The translations under genes were made by a program, and so were the position numbers. 64,000 nucleotides of DNA from Bradyrhizobium sp. CER78 (GTDB taxonomy: Bacteria; Pseudomonadota; Alphaproteobacteria; Rhizobiales; Xanthobacteraceae). Under the pieces are notes generated by a model that was given only the letters and a program-made list of their open reading frames with translations, had not been told where the DNA came from and did not search any database. Where the stretch lies: contig NZ_JARVWP010000012.1 of NCBI RefSeq assembly GCF_029846235.1, positions 1-64,000 of the forward strand, given 5' to 3'. Of this stretch, positions 43,124-52,050 are shown piece after piece. Each line of letters starts with the position of its first letter. Positions within the stretch are counted from its first letter, which is position 1.

Positions 43124-43828
43124 TTATCCACCCTCACCCTGCTTCTGCACCACCGTGATGTGCAGACGCCGGCGAATCTCCATACCTTGACGCCGGTACA
43201 ACGCGATCGCCGAGACGTTGCTGGTGAAGACGTGAAGGAACGGATTTTCGCCGCGCGCCGCGATCTGGCGGCCGACCGCCGATAGCAGCGCCTGCGCGTA
43301 GCCGCGGCCGCGATGGTCCGGATGCACGCAGACCGCGGTCATCTCGGTATAGTTCCCCGGCTTCATCCGCTCCCCGGTCATCGCGACCAGCTCGCTGCCA
43401 ACGCGAATGCCGAAAAAGTTGCCGAGCTCATGCGTGCGCGCGCTGAACGGTCCAGGTTTTGTCAGCGCCGTCAGCGCCATCATCGCGGGAACGTCGGCTA
43501 CGCCGAGCCTGACGATCTCGGCGCCGGGCAGAGAAAAGTCTGCCGGCGTGCCGATCATCTGCTCGCCGGTCTCGGCCAGCAGCGTCTTGAACTCCGGCGG
43601 CACGCTCACCGGATCAGGCGTGAACAGCACCGCGATGTCAGGTCCCGCCAGCAGCGCGCCGAGCGCAGCAAAGCTCTCTGGCGACATGTCGGCCATATCG
43701 GCGAAGGGTGCGATCGCGACCGGAAAGCGCCGGGCATTCGTACGGACTTCGGCAAGGTCGCGCTGTCGTGTGGTCAGTGCGCTCCAGATCGGGCGATCGA
43801 GTGGATGATGAGGCGGGACATCGGACAT
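43124..43828 (-). CDS. GNAT-family N-acetyltransferase
   Basis: 234 residues from ATG 43828. The GNAT core is in the C-terminal half: TEMTAVCVHPDHRGRGYAQALLSAVGRQIAARGENPFLHVFTSNVSAIALYRRQGM holds motif A (the R-G-x-G-Y/A pyrophosphate loop) and motif B. The N-terminal half, with DIAVLFTPDPVSVPPEF, probably forms a degenerate second GNAT repeat. The substrate is unknown. Confidence 0.85.
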   Translation of the reverse strand: MSDVPPHHPLDRPIWSALTTRQRDLAEVRTNARRFPVAIAPFADMADMSPESFAALGALLAGPDIAVLFTPDPVSVPPEFKTLLAETGEQMIGTPADFSLPGAEIVRLGVADVPAMMALTALTKPGPFSARTHELGNFFGIRVGSELVAMTGERMKPGNYTEMTAVCVHPDHRGRGYAQALLSAVGRQIAARGENPFLHVFTSNVSAIALYRRQGMEIRRRLHITVVQKQGEGG

Positions 43829-44024
43829 GCGGCGCTTCGCTCCCTGTTTTCCGGGAGCAGAGCAAGAAGCGCCGACAAAATCCAGCATGGCGTGAGGCCA
43901 TCGCGGCTCACAATCACGCCAACGGGATTTCCTGCCTGCGTGCGGAACAGATCCTCGCGCCACCTTCAGGCAGAGCTCGCTGCCGCCCCTAAGCGGCAGC
44001 GTTACTCCTTCCCTGCGACTAACG

Positions 44025-44654
44025 TCATTGCTGCAGGATTTCAGCGGCAGCGCGGTCCAGGATTTTTGCGATGCGCCGCGCCTCGGCGGCATCGCAGCCG
44101 CGCTTCTGACGCAGCGCGCTCTTCAGCGCGTGACGGGCGCGGTGCACATCGTCGGACGCTTCGCCATCGAGATCGCTGACACCGGCGAAGGCTTCGCGCA
44201 CCTCCTCCATACGGCGGCCGATCCGCGACAGCGCTTCGAGAATGGTATCCGCGGTGGCGCGGTTCTCGGCGAGATGGGACTTGCCCTGCTCGGTGATGCT
44301 GTAGAGCTTGCGCGCCGCGTCCTGGGTGACGCTGGCATGCCCGATCTCCTCGAGGAAGGTCAGCGCCGGATAGATCACGCCCGGGCTCGGGCTGTAGAAG
44401 CCGTCCGACCGCTCCTCGATCTTCTTGATCAGCTCGTAGCCGTGCGCCGGCTGCTCGCCCAGCAGCGCCAGGATCACGAGCTGCAGGTCTTGCGACGAGA
44501 GCCGCCGCGATCCCGGAAAGTCACCGCCGCCACCGCGCCCGAAGAAGCCATGGCCACCGCGGCCGAAGCGATGGCCGCCCCTGCCGTGTCGTCCCATGAA
44601 GAAGCCAAATCCGAAGCCCTCGTGGTCCCGGTCGCGAAACATCGATCGTCTCAT
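44025..44654 (-). CDS. PadR-family transcriptional regulator with Gly/His-rich N-terminus
   Basis: 209 residues from ATG 44654 (AAGGAA 7-10 bases upstream). A 45-residue Gly/His/Arg/Phe-rich leader (GRHGRGGHRFGRGGHGFFGR) could bind metal. The PadR winged helix follows: LSSQDLQLVILALLGEQPAHGYELIKKIEERSDGFYSPSPGVIYPALTFLEE. The C-terminus is helical. An AT-rich palindrome upstream suggests autoregulation. Confidence 0.88.
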   Translation of the reverse strand: MRRSMFRDRDHEGFGFGFFMGRHGRGGHRFGRGGHGFFGRGGGGDFPGSRRLSSQDLQLVILALLGEQPAHGYELIKKIEERSDGFYSPSPGVIYPALTFLEEIGHASVTQDAARKLYSITEQGKSHLAENRATADTILEALSRIGRRMEEVREAFAGVSDLDGEASDDVHRARHALKSALRQKRGCDAAEARRIAKILDRAAAEILQQ

Positions 44655-44676
44655 TTTCTTGTTCCTTACTGAAAAC

Positions 44677-44690
44677 ATATCTTACGATAT
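44677..44690. promoter_or_regulatory. PadR-type operator
   Basis: ATATC-TTAC-GATAT, 23 bases upstream of the PadR start, within the likely promoter. It resembles the ATAT-rich palindromes bound by PadR proteins. Confidence 0.5.
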
Positions 44691-44844
44691 ATCTACAGAT
44701 TGAATGGCAGCAACCCACGTTTTCGTGAGGTCATGATGACGCGGCAGGGACCGGAACGAGCCGGGGATCGCCGGCCTCTCACCGGGCTTGTCGACCGTCA
44801 CGCGGCCGGCTTATGGCTTTGAGCCCTCCCGGCCTGTCCGACTC

Positions 44845-45198
44845 ATGCGCCCCAAAACCTTCGAAGCCCATTGCCTGCGTCTGCCTGCCGCCACCAAGGT
44901 GGTGCAATGGGAAGGCACGTCGGTGTTCAAGGTCGGCGGCAAGATGTTCGCGCTCGCCGGCGGCTACATCGAGAGCACCGGCGGCTTCATGTTCAAGACC
45001 TCGAACATGGCCTACCAGCTTCTGATCGAGCAGGGCTTTGCGCGGCCGGCGCCCTATCTGGCGCGCGCCACATGGGTGCAGCTGGTGAGAAACGACGCCC
45101 TGCCCGACGCCGAGCTCAAAGCCTATCTCGATCAAGCCCACGCGCTGATCGCCGCGAAGCTGACGCGGAAATCGCGCAAGGCGCTCGGGCTGGATTGA
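44845..45198 (+). CDS. MmcQ/YjbR family protein
   Basis: 117 residues from ATG 44845 (MRPKTFEAHCLRLPAATKVV). The family pattern VVQWEGTSVFKVGGKMFAL and RPAPYLARATWVQL is clear. The fold is a CyaY-like double-wing sometimes called DNA-binding; the function is unknown. Confidence 0.87.
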   Translation: MRPKTFEAHCLRLPAATKVVQWEGTSVFKVGGKMFALAGGYIESTGGFMFKTSNMAYQLLIEQGFARPAPYLARATWVQLVRNDALPDAELKAYLDQAHALIAAKLTRKSRKALGLD

Positions 45199-45219
45199 TC
45201 GGCGCAGTTGCAGCGCGGC

Positions 45220-45786
45220 TCAGCCGCCGAGTGGTTTGTCGGAATCGCCCGACAGCAATTTCGGAAACAGCTCCTTGAAGGCGAACTTGTCGTCGCCCTT
45301 GGCGCGCTCGAAGCGCAGCACGACGTCGAACCGGCTGCCCTCCCATTTGGTCGGCGGCGTGCCCTTGCTGACCGGGATCAGCGGCAGGATGTCGGAGATG
45401 ATCGCCTTGTGCTCCCAGCACAAGAGCACGACGCCCTTCGACGCCAGCACCGCCTTCATCAAGGCCGGCTCGTCACCCTTGCCGAACCCTTCGTTCGGCG
45501 TCAGGCCGCGACGCGCTGACAGCGCCGAGATCGTCTCGGCGGGACGGCTCGACGGCGGCTGATTGGGCTCGGTTCCGGGTGTCGCGGCGTAGATCGCATC
45601 AGGCTTGGCATAATCACCGCCGGTGAGATCGGTGCCGAACAATGCGGTCCACGCGCCGGCGCGTTGCCAGCCGCGCAGCACGAGCGACTCGGTATCGGAC
45701 ACACCGTTCGGGGTGAAGCCGGGTCCCGGCCAGGACTCGCCCGGCTTCTCGGCATGACGGATAATGAAGAGCGTGAGCGCGTCCAT
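45220..45786 (-). CDS. Histidine phosphatase superfamily protein
   Basis: 188 residues from ATG 45786. The catalytic motif RHAEKPGE is close to the N-terminus (LFIIRHAEKPG), and the second histidine is in LLCWEHKAIISDILP. This 'RHAEKP' subgroup is common in bacteria and its substrates are unknown. Confidence 0.82.
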   Translation of the reverse strand: MDALTLFIIRHAEKPGESWPGPGFTPNGVSDTESLVLRGWQRAGAWTALFGTDLTGGDYAKPDAIYAATPGTEPNQPPSSRPAETISALSARRGLTPNEGFGKGDEPALMKAVLASKGVVLLCWEHKAIISDILPLIPVSKGTPPTKWEGSRFDVVLRFERAKGDDKFAFKELFPKLLSGDSDKPLGG

Positions 45787-45874
45787 GGCGGCCTCGCGGA
45801 TAGGTTGCGTGATTTGAAACAATTTCTGAGAGGTTGATCCTATCTCCGACGCCTCCTCCGCTCCATGAACGGCG

Positions 45875-46840
45875 TCACACTTTGCGAAAACTCGACCGAT
45901 ACTGCGCCGGCGACACGCCAAGCCGCTCGGTGAACACGATGCGCATCCGATCGGCCGAACCGAAGCCGCAGTCGAAGGCGACCGCCTTCAGCGGCCGGTC
46001 AGAGCCCTCGAGCAGCCGGCGTGCGGCGTCGACCCGCGCCCGCTCGACGAATTCGTGCGGCGTGATGCCGGTCTCCTGCGCGAAGGCGCGACCGAAATTG
46101 CGCACGCTCATGCCGATCGCATCGGCCAGCGATTGCAGCGTGTGGCGCTCGCCGACCTGCTGCATGACATGCGCCTGCGCGCGCGCAATCGGCGAGGCCT
46201 CGTCGACCGGCGCGGTGAGATAGGGACTGAACTGCGACTGCCCGCCCTGGCGCTGCGCTACCACGACCAGCCGCTTGGCCACCGCGACCGCGACCTGCGG
46301 CCCATGACGCTCGGCGACCAGCGCGAGCCCGAGATCGATGCCCGCGGTCACGCCGGCGGAGGTCATCAGTCTGCCGTCCCGAATGTAGATCCGGTCGAAG
46401 ATCACCTCGGCAGCCGGAAAGCACGCCGCCAGAAGCTGCGCGTTCTGCCAATGCGTCGTCACCTTGTGGCCGTCGAGCAACCCGGCATGGCCGAGCGCGA
46501 AGGCACCGGTGCAGATCGAACCGTACAATTCGGCGCGCTCGGGCGCGCGGCGCAGCCACCGCGTGAGGTCGGGATCAGGCGCGGCGTCGGGCAATTCGGG
46601 CCCACCGGCGACGAGCAGAATGTCGAACTTCGCCGTTGCTTCGTCGAAGCTGAGGTCGGCCGCTATCCTCATGCCGCTCGATGCGCGGAGCGGTTCGCGG
46701 CTGGCGCCGACCAGCACGGTCTCATAGCCATCGCCATCAGCGACAAAGCCGTTGGTCTCCGCGAACACGTCGACCGGGCCCGCAACGTCGAGCGCCTGAA
46801 CCCCTTCGTGAATCGCGATCGCGACCTTCTGAACCGCCAT
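45875..46840 (-). CDS. GlxA-family transcriptional regulator (DJ-1/PfpI + AraC HTH)
   Basis: 321 residues from ATG 46840. The N-terminal amidotransferase-like domain (VAIAIHEGVQALDVAGPVDV, ELYGSICTGAFALGHAGLLD) has Cys in the elbow. The C-terminal AraC domain is QSLADAIGMSVRNFGRAFAQETGITPHEFVERARVDAARRLLE and AFDCGFGSADRMRIVF. It is divergent from the HD-domain gene, its likely target. Confidence 0.92.
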   Translation of the reverse strand: MAVQKVAIAIHEGVQALDVAGPVDVFAETNGFVADGDGYETVLVGASREPLRASSGMRIAADLSFDEATAKFDILLVAGGPELPDAAPDPDLTRWLRRAPERAELYGSICTGAFALGHAGLLDGHKVTTHWQNAQLLAACFPAAEVIFDRIYIRDGRLMTSAGVTAGIDLGLALVAERHGPQVAVAVAKRLVVVAQRQGGQSQFSPYLTAPVDEASPIARAQAHVMQQVGERHTLQSLADAIGMSVRNFGRAFAQETGITPHEFVERARVDAARRLLEGSDRPLKAVAFDCGFGSADRMRIVFTERLGVSPAQYRSSFRKV

Positions 46841-47048
46841 ACCTTCTCCCCGCCCCGCTGGCGCGAAACGATGTCTCGTTGGCCCGATCCGGCGGCGCGC
46901 GATCGTTGCGGGATCAAGCCGAACCGGGCGACAAGGACGCCAAGGATCCACACCACCAGGCGATCCGAACCCACATCGCAGCGACGAGCGCCGGCCCGCG
47001 TGTCCGCACGCCACGGCATCGTCTTGCCATATCGAGGAGCGTCTTGAA

Positions 47049-47690
47049 ATGACCGAGATCATCGCCGGCATCCGCGTACCCGACAGCGCCATGGCGCGCG
47101 CCGCGAACCAGCTGGTGCGCGATACCGAGGACGATCTGCTCTACAATCACAGCCGCCGCGTGTTCTTCTGGGGTGCGCTGACCGGTAACCGCCGCAAGCT
47201 GCAATTCGATCCCGAGTTGCTCTATGTCGGCGCCATGTTCCACGACATGGGCCTGACCGCAGCACATGCCAGCCCCGATCTGCGCTTCGAGGTCGACGGC
47301 GCCAACGCCGCGCGCGACTTCCTCAAGGGCTATGGCGTGCCGGCGCGCGACATCGAGGACGTCTGGACCTCGATCGCGCTGCACACGACGCCCGGCATTC
47401 CCGAGCATATGCGTCCGACCATCGCGCTGGTCACCGCCGGCGTCGAGATGGACGTGCTCGGCATTGCCTATGACGATTTCTCGCACGAGCACCGCGACCA
47501 TGTCTGCGCGCACCATCCGCGCGAGGCGAACTTCAAGGAGAACATCATCGATCACTTCGCCAGCGGCACCATCAGGAAGCCGCTGACCACCTTCGGCAAC
47601 GTCAAGGCCGACGTGCTGGCGCTGAAAGACATGAACTACACCAGGACGAACTTCTGCTCGATCATCCTGGGCTCGAAATGGCCGACCTGA
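47049..47690 (+). CDS. HD-domain hydrolase
   Basis: 213 residues. The metal-binding set is NHSRRVFFWG (H), LLYVGAMFHDMGL (HD) and IALHTTPGIPEHM (H). It resembles the cyanamide-hydratase-like branch of the HD family. GAGGAGCGTC lies upstream of the ATG. It is controlled presumably by the divergent GlxA-type regulator. Confidence 0.88.
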   Translation: MTEIIAGIRVPDSAMARAANQLVRDTEDDLLYNHSRRVFFWGALTGNRRKLQFDPELLYVGAMFHDMGLTAAHASPDLRFEVDGANAARDFLKGYGVPARDIEDVWTSIALHTTPGIPEHMRPTIALVTAGVEMDVLGIAYDDFSHEHRDHVCAHHPREANFKENIIDHFASGTIRKPLTTFGNVKADVLALKDMNYTRTNFCSIILGSKWPT

Positions 47691-47697
47691 CGCGGCG

Positions 47698-48156
47698 TCA
47701 CTGACGGTTGGCCGGACCGTGGTCCGGCCCGGGATCGCGGCCGGCAGCCGCGAGCGAGAGCCGGTCCATGTAGTGCGCCCACCCCCTGGCATGGCTGGCG
47801 CACTGCTCGGCATTCGGCAGACCGCTATGGGTCATGCGCAGCAGCGTACCGCTGTCCTTGTCGATCAGGTCGATCTCGATCAGGCTCGATCCCGGCGGCA
47901 CTTCCGCGCCGCCTTCCCAGCCGAAGCTGTAGGCAAGACGATGCACCGGCACGACCTCGCGGAACGCACCGCGCGCGGCGCGGCTCCGATCATTGCCGAG
48001 GCCCTTGAGCAGATAGAGCCCGCCGGGATGCAGCTCGGTCTCGGCCTCGAGCCCCATCCAGCTCACGATCTTCTGCGGATCGGTCAGGAACGCGAACACG
48101 GTGGCGGGCGGCGCTGCGATCTGGATCTCGCGTTGAACGATGAAGGCTTCAGTCAT
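47698..48156 (-). CDS. SRPBCC (AHSA1/START-like) protein
   Basis: 152 residues from ATG 48156. REIQIAAPPATVFAFLTDPQKIVSWMG, GGLYLLKGLGNDRSRAARG and ARGWAHYMDRLSLAAAG match activator-of-Hsp90-like SRPBCC proteins, often encoded next to ArsR regulators. None is present here. Confidence 0.87.
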   Translation of the reverse strand: MTEAFIVQREIQIAAPPATVFAFLTDPQKIVSWMGLEAETELHPGGLYLLKGLGNDRSRAARGAFREVVPVHRLAYSFGWEGGAEVPPGSSLIEIDLIDKDSGTLLRMTHSGLPNAEQCASHARGWAHYMDRLSLAAAGRDPGPDHGPANRQ

Positions 48157-48196
48157 CGATCGATCCTCCATGGACGGTCGGTTTCAGGGATAATTC

Positions 48197-49324
48197 GTGA
48201 CAAGGGCGGCGCATCACCCCCATGATGGGGTGATGCAATTGTCCTCGACTCTGAGCTGGCTGGTCGACGCCGCGGCCGAGACCACTGGCGCCAACCGGTT
48301 GCTGGCGGACCTCGGTCGCCACCTTATCACAGATGGCCTGCCGCTTGCCGGTGGCGCCCTGACGCTGGAAGTTCCGCACCCGCTGATCGCAAGGCGCACT
48401 TGGCTCTGGCGTGCCGAGAATGGCGAAGTCATCGAGGCGCTCGGCTTCGCGCCGGAACAACCCTTTGCAATGCCCGACATGGTCGGGTCCGGCGATGCCG
48501 GCCGGCGCTGGCTCGGCGCGCTCGCGCCCGGCCCGATCCACGAGGACACGATTGGAACGCGGCCGGACGGCCCGACCCTTGGCTGGATCGGGACACGCAC
48601 CTTCACACCTGCCGAGGCGGATCGATTGCGCGAGGCGGCGCGCTTCATGGCCGCGCCGCTCGCCGCGCTTGCCGCGCGCGCGACCTTGACCGCGGCGCTG
48701 GAGGCCTATCTCGGCCGTCGCAGCGCGGCGCGTGTCCTGGCCGCGCCGTTGCGGCGCAACACCGGCGAAACCATCCGCGCGGCGCTGCTGTTTGCCGACC
48801 TGCGCGGCTTCACTGCGCTCTCCGAAAGCCATCCGCCCGCCGAGGTGATCGCAGCACTCGATGCCTGGTTCGACCGCATCGCCGGTGCGACCCACGCATT
48901 CGGCGGAGAGGTGCTGAAATTCATCGGCGACGGACTGCTCGCGATCTTTCCGGTCACGACCAGCGCGCGCAGCGCATGCGAGGCGGCTTTGCGCGCGGTG
49001 TCGGCGGCGCGCGTCGGCATGGCGCATCTTGACGCCGAGCGGCGCAGCCGCGGTTTGCCGCCGCTGGCGTTCGGCGCGGCGCTGCATCTCGGCGAGGTGC
49101 ATTGGGGCAATATCGGCGCCGCCGATCGCCTCGACTTCACCGCGATCGGCGCCGCGGTCAATCTGGTCAGCCGGCTCGAAGGCCTGTGCAAGCCGCTGGA
49201 GCGGACCGTGCTGGTCTCGGGCGCGCTCGCCGCCGAGACCGAGACGCCGCTGGTCGCGCTCGGCACCCATGAGCTGCGCGGCATCGCGCGGCCCTGCGCG
49301 GTCTTTACCCTGCCGGAGGGATGA
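48197..49324 (+). CDS. Class III adenylate/guanylate cyclase
   Basis: 375 residues from a GTG, or 363 from an ATG at 48233; neither has a strong ribosome binding site. An N-terminal sensor-like region is followed by a cyclase homology domain: AALLFADLRGFTALSESHPPAEV (metal Asp in FADLRGF), GGEVLKFIGDGLLAIFP (second Asp), GAALHLGEVHWGNIGAADRLDFTAIGAAVN. All key residues for cyclic nucleotide synthesis appear present. It is divergent from the SRPBCC gene. Confidence 0.9.
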   Translation: MTRAAHHPHDGVMQLSSTLSWLVDAAAETTGANRLLADLGRHLITDGLPLAGGALTLEVPHPLIARRTWLWRAENGEVIEALGFAPEQPFAMPDMVGSGDAGRRWLGALAPGPIHEDTIGTRPDGPTLGWIGTRTFTPAEADRLREAARFMAAPLAALAARATLTAALEAYLGRRSAARVLAAPLRRNTGETIRAALLFADLRGFTALSESHPPAEVIAALDAWFDRIAGATHAFGGEVLKFIGDGLLAIFPVTTSARSACEAALRAVSAARVGMAHLDAERRSRGLPPLAFGAALHLGEVHWGNIGAADRLDFTAIGAAVNLVSRLEGLCKPLERTVLVSGALAAETETPLVALGTHELRGIARPCAVFTLPEG

Positions 49325-49329
49325 GCCGG

Positions 49330-49581
49330 TCATCGGAACAGGCGCAACCACGGCGCCAGGTGAAATGCGCTCATCAGCGCGTACATCGGGACCATGCTCT
49401 GCAATGAAAGCGGTCCCTGCATGACGCCGCAGATCATGTCGGCCGGCGCCAGAGCGGCCACCAGCGCCATCACGGCGAAGGTCGGCGCCGCCGCCAGCGA
49501 CAGCCAGCGCGCGGCGATGGCACCACGGCCGCCAAACCGGCCCTTCAACCAATCCTCATGTGTTTCTAAACCGGTCATCAT
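49330..49581 (-). CDS. Small membrane protein of unknown function
   Basis: About 83 residues (tandem ATG at 49581/49578) with two to three hydrophobic segments (WLSLAAAPTFAVMALVAAL, SMVPMYALMSAFHLAPWL). It converges with the cyclase gene and is divergent from the HTH gene at 49671. No family was recognised. Confidence 0.6.
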   Translation of the reverse strand: MMTGLETHEDWLKGRFGGRGAIAARWLSLAAAPTFAVMALVAALAPADMICGVMQGPLSLQSMVPMYALMSAFHLAPWLRLFR

Positions 49582-49670
49582 TCGATCTCTCTGGAGATGA
49601 TCCATGTCGTCATGTGCTAGGTTAGGACCGGGCCTCGGAGGGCGAGAGTGACAAGTGTGTCGGGATTCGA

Positions 49671-50891
49671 ATGGACTCGCTGATTACGGCTGCGGCGCGC
49701 GCGCTCGCGGCGGGTGATCCCCTCGGCGCACTGAAACGGGTGGCCCTGCGCGACGATGCGCCGGCGCTGGCGCTGCGCGGCATCGCGATGGCTCGGCTCG
49801 GCGATTTCACGCGCGCCAAGGAGCTGCTGCGGCGAGCGGGCCGCGCCTTCGGTCCGCGCGAAGCCATCGCGCGGGCGCGCTGCGTGGTGGCCGAGGCCGA
49901 GATCGCGCTGGTGTCGCGCGACCTGTCCTTTCCCAGCAAGAGCCTCGCCGCGGCGCGCGCAACGCTCGCGGCACGCGGCGATGCGCTCAACGCCGCGCAC
50001 GCCGGCTATCTCGAGATCCGCCGCCTGCTCTTGATCGGGAGCCTCGATGCCGCCGAGCGCATGCTTGACGGCCTCGATCCGGCGCCCTTTCCGCCGGCAC
50101 TGCGCGTCGGCCATGAACTGGTCGTCGCCGGCATCGCGATGCGGCGGCTGCGGACACGGCCGGCGCGCGAAGCGCTAGCACGGGCTAGGGACGCCGCACG
50201 GCGCGCCCGCATCGCCGCGCTTGCGGCCGAGGTCGAAAGTACCGCTCACCTGCTCGCGACGCCCGCGGCACGCCTGATCACGCGCGGTCACGAGCGGCCG
50301 CTGCTGCTCGAGGAAGTCGAGGCGTTGATGGCGTCGAAGGCCCTCGTCGTCGATGCCTGCCGCTATGCCGTGCGCGACGCCCGGACGACAATCTCGCTGA
50401 CGCGCCGGCCGGTGCTGTTCGCGCTCGCCCGAGCGCTGGGCGAAGCCTGGCCGCAGGACGTGTCGCGCGGCACGCTGATCGCACGCGCGTTTCGCGGCAA
50501 GCACGCCGATGAATCGCACCGTGCGCGGCTGCGGGTCGAGATCGGACGGCTGCGCCGGGCGCTACAGCCGCTCGCCGATCTCAGCGCGACGCCTGACGGC
50601 TTCGTGCTGCAGCCGCATGGCCGCCGCGAGGTCACTGTGCTGGCGCTGCCGGTCGAGGAAGAGCATGCGGCGGTGCTGGCCTTCCTCGCCGACGGCGAGG
50701 CCTGGTCGAGCTCGGCACTGTCGGTGGCGCTGGGCGCAAGCCAGCGCACCGTGCAGCGCGCGCTCGACGCGCTGGCCGCCACGGGCAAGGTGCAATCGGT
50801 CGGCCGCGCCCGGGCGCGGCGCTGGATGACGCCCCCGGTGCCGGGATTCACGACGACGTTGTTACTCCCCGCCCCGCTGCCGAACGGCTAG
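49671..50891 (+). CDS. HTH-type regulator with TPR-like N-terminal region
   Basis: 406 residues, very rich in Ala and Arg. The first 220 residues form Ala-rich helical repeats (LRGIAMARLGDFTRAKELLRRA) like TPRs. A winged-helix-like segment ARAFRGKHADESHRARLRVEIGRLRRALQPL follows. The C-terminal second HTH is SALSVALGASQRTVQRALDALAATGKVQSVGRARAR. It probably regulates the flanking membrane gene and the propeller gene downstream; the effector is unknown. Confidence 0.75.
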   Translation: MDSLITAAARALAAGDPLGALKRVALRDDAPALALRGIAMARLGDFTRAKELLRRAGRAFGPREAIARARCVVAEAEIALVSRDLSFPSKSLAAARATLAARGDALNAAHAGYLEIRRLLLIGSLDAAERMLDGLDPAPFPPALRVGHELVVAGIAMRRLRTRPAREALARARDAARRARIAALAAEVESTAHLLATPAARLITRGHERPLLLEEVEALMASKALVVDACRYAVRDARTTISLTRRPVLFALARALGEAWPQDVSRGTLIARAFRGKHADESHRARLRVEIGRLRRALQPLADLSATPDGFVLQPHGRREVTVLALPVEEEHAAVLAFLADGEAWSSSALSVALGASQRTVQRALDALAATGKVQSVGRARARRWMTPPVPGFTTTLLLPAPLPNG

Positions 50892-50908
50892 CATCGGGCT
50901 GAGATCAG

Positions 50909-50956
50909 AGCGTTTTCGAGCGAAGTGGATACCGGTTCGCGTGAAGAAAACGCGTC
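50909..50956. repeat. Dispersed repeat family F, copy 3 (inverted)
   Basis: AGCGTTTTCGAGCGAAGTGG to GTGAAGAAAACGCGTC, the reverse complement of the copies at 4828 and 14152. It sits between the HTH gene and the propeller gene and contains the spurious upstream start of the latter. Confidence 0.85.
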
Positions 50957-50978
50957 AAACAAGAACCTGGAGCGCCGC

Positions 50979-51623
50979 ATGAAGAAGTCCGAAGCCGAGA
51001 TCATCCGGGAATATGCCTTCGAAGGCGTCGAGAGCGTTGGCGGCGTCAGCTTCGACGGCGAGCAGGTCTGGTTCGCGGCCGGCGGCCAGCTGGTCGCCTT
51101 CGATCCCGACAGCGGCATCACCACCCGCACCCTCGACATCGCGGCCCATGCCGGCACCGCCTTCGACGGCAAACACCTCTACCAGATCGCCGAGGACCGC
51201 ATCCTGAAGGTCGAGCCGAACAGCGGACGCGTGGTGTCGACGATCCCCTCGCCCGGCGGCGGCCGCGACTCCGGCCTCGCCTGGGCGGAAGGCTCGCTGT
51301 GGGTCGGCCAGTATCGTGACCGCACCATCGTTCAGGTCGATCCGGAGACCGGCAAGGTCATTCGCACCATCGAAAGCAACCGGTTCGTCACTGGCGTCTC
51401 CTGGGTCGATGGCGAACTCTGGCACGGCACCTGGGAGGAGGACCAGAGCGACATCAGGCGCATCGATCCGCAGACCGGTGAAGTCATGGAGCGGCTGGAG
51501 ATGCCGAAGGGCACGTTCGTCTCCGGGCTCGAGTCCGACGGCAAGGACCGCTTCTTCTGCGGCAGCGGCTCGACCAACAACAAGGTACGCGCCATCCGGC
51601 GGCCGAAGCACAGCCGCGCGTGA
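50979..51623 (+). CDS. Cytoplasmic beta-propeller protein (Vgb/glutamine cyclotransferase-like)
   Basis: 214 residues from ATG 50979, chosen because GGAG is 6 bases upstream and an earlier in-frame ATG lies in an intergenic repeat. Blades are visible as GGVSFDGEQVWFAAGGQLVAFD, GTAFDGKHLYQIAEDRILKV, GLAWAEGSLWVGQYRDRTIVQ and GVSWVDGELWHGTW. There is no signal peptide. Related to YncE/Vgb-type propellers; the function is unknown. Confidence 0.78.
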   Translation: MKKSEAEIIREYAFEGVESVGGVSFDGEQVWFAAGGQLVAFDPDSGITTRTLDIAAHAGTAFDGKHLYQIAEDRILKVEPNSGRVVSTIPSPGGGRDSGLAWAEGSLWVGQYRDRTIVQVDPETGKVIRTIESNRFVTGVSWVDGELWHGTWEEDQSDIRRIDPQTGEVMERLEMPKGTFVSGLESDGKDRFFCGSGSTNNKVRAIRRPKHSRA

Positions 51624-51629
51624 TGGCGA

Positions 51630-51962
51630 CTACTTGCTGGCAAGGGATAGAATAGAGCGAATGATCTGGCGCTTTTCGTCCGACAACTCGGCGAGCTGTG
51701 TCTCGTCGAGATACCCTTCTCGAATGAAGCGCGCAAAAACAAACGGCAGCTGCGAGTACCGATAGTCGAACATCTGATCGAGGTCCCGCTTTCGTTGGTT
51801 CAGATAGTCGCCAACGTCCCACATGTCCGACGGTGTTGCCGCCGCGCTGGCCCGCCTTTTGAATTCGACCATTAGCCTCGCCAGGGCGCACTGCACCGCT
51901 GAATCATAGGCCGCGCGCGCTATCTTCTTCTCGGCTGGAGACCATTGCAGATCATAGTGCAT
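51630..51962 (-). CDS. Fluorescence recovery protein (FRP)-like protein
   Basis: 110 residues, all helical. The pattern WSPAEKKIARAAYDSAVQCA, SDMWDVGDYLNQRKRDLDQM, FDYRYSQLPFVFARFIREGY and LDETQLAELSDEKRQIIRSI follows the cyanobacterial FRP layout 'WS..E...A...Y', 'DLW..HDFL..RR.EID.KYDYRYS.L.FVFA.L...GWL...EL..L..DK'. In cyanobacteria FRP returns the orange carotenoid protein to its resting state. The FRP histidine of HDFL is replaced by Gly here. No orange carotenoid protein is encoded in the window, so the function is unknown. Confidence 0.72.
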   Translation of the reverse strand: MHYDLQWSPAEKKIARAAYDSAVQCALARLMVEFKRRASAAATPSDMWDVGDYLNQRKRDLDQMFDYRYSQLPFVFARFIREGYLDETQLAELSDEKRQIIRSILSLASK

Positions 51963-52050
51963 AGTCGGCTCTCATGGACGGGCACTGCGATGACTGTCCA
52001 TGATGCCACAACGTGATCGCCTTCGGCCGGCATCCGACAAGAATAATATC

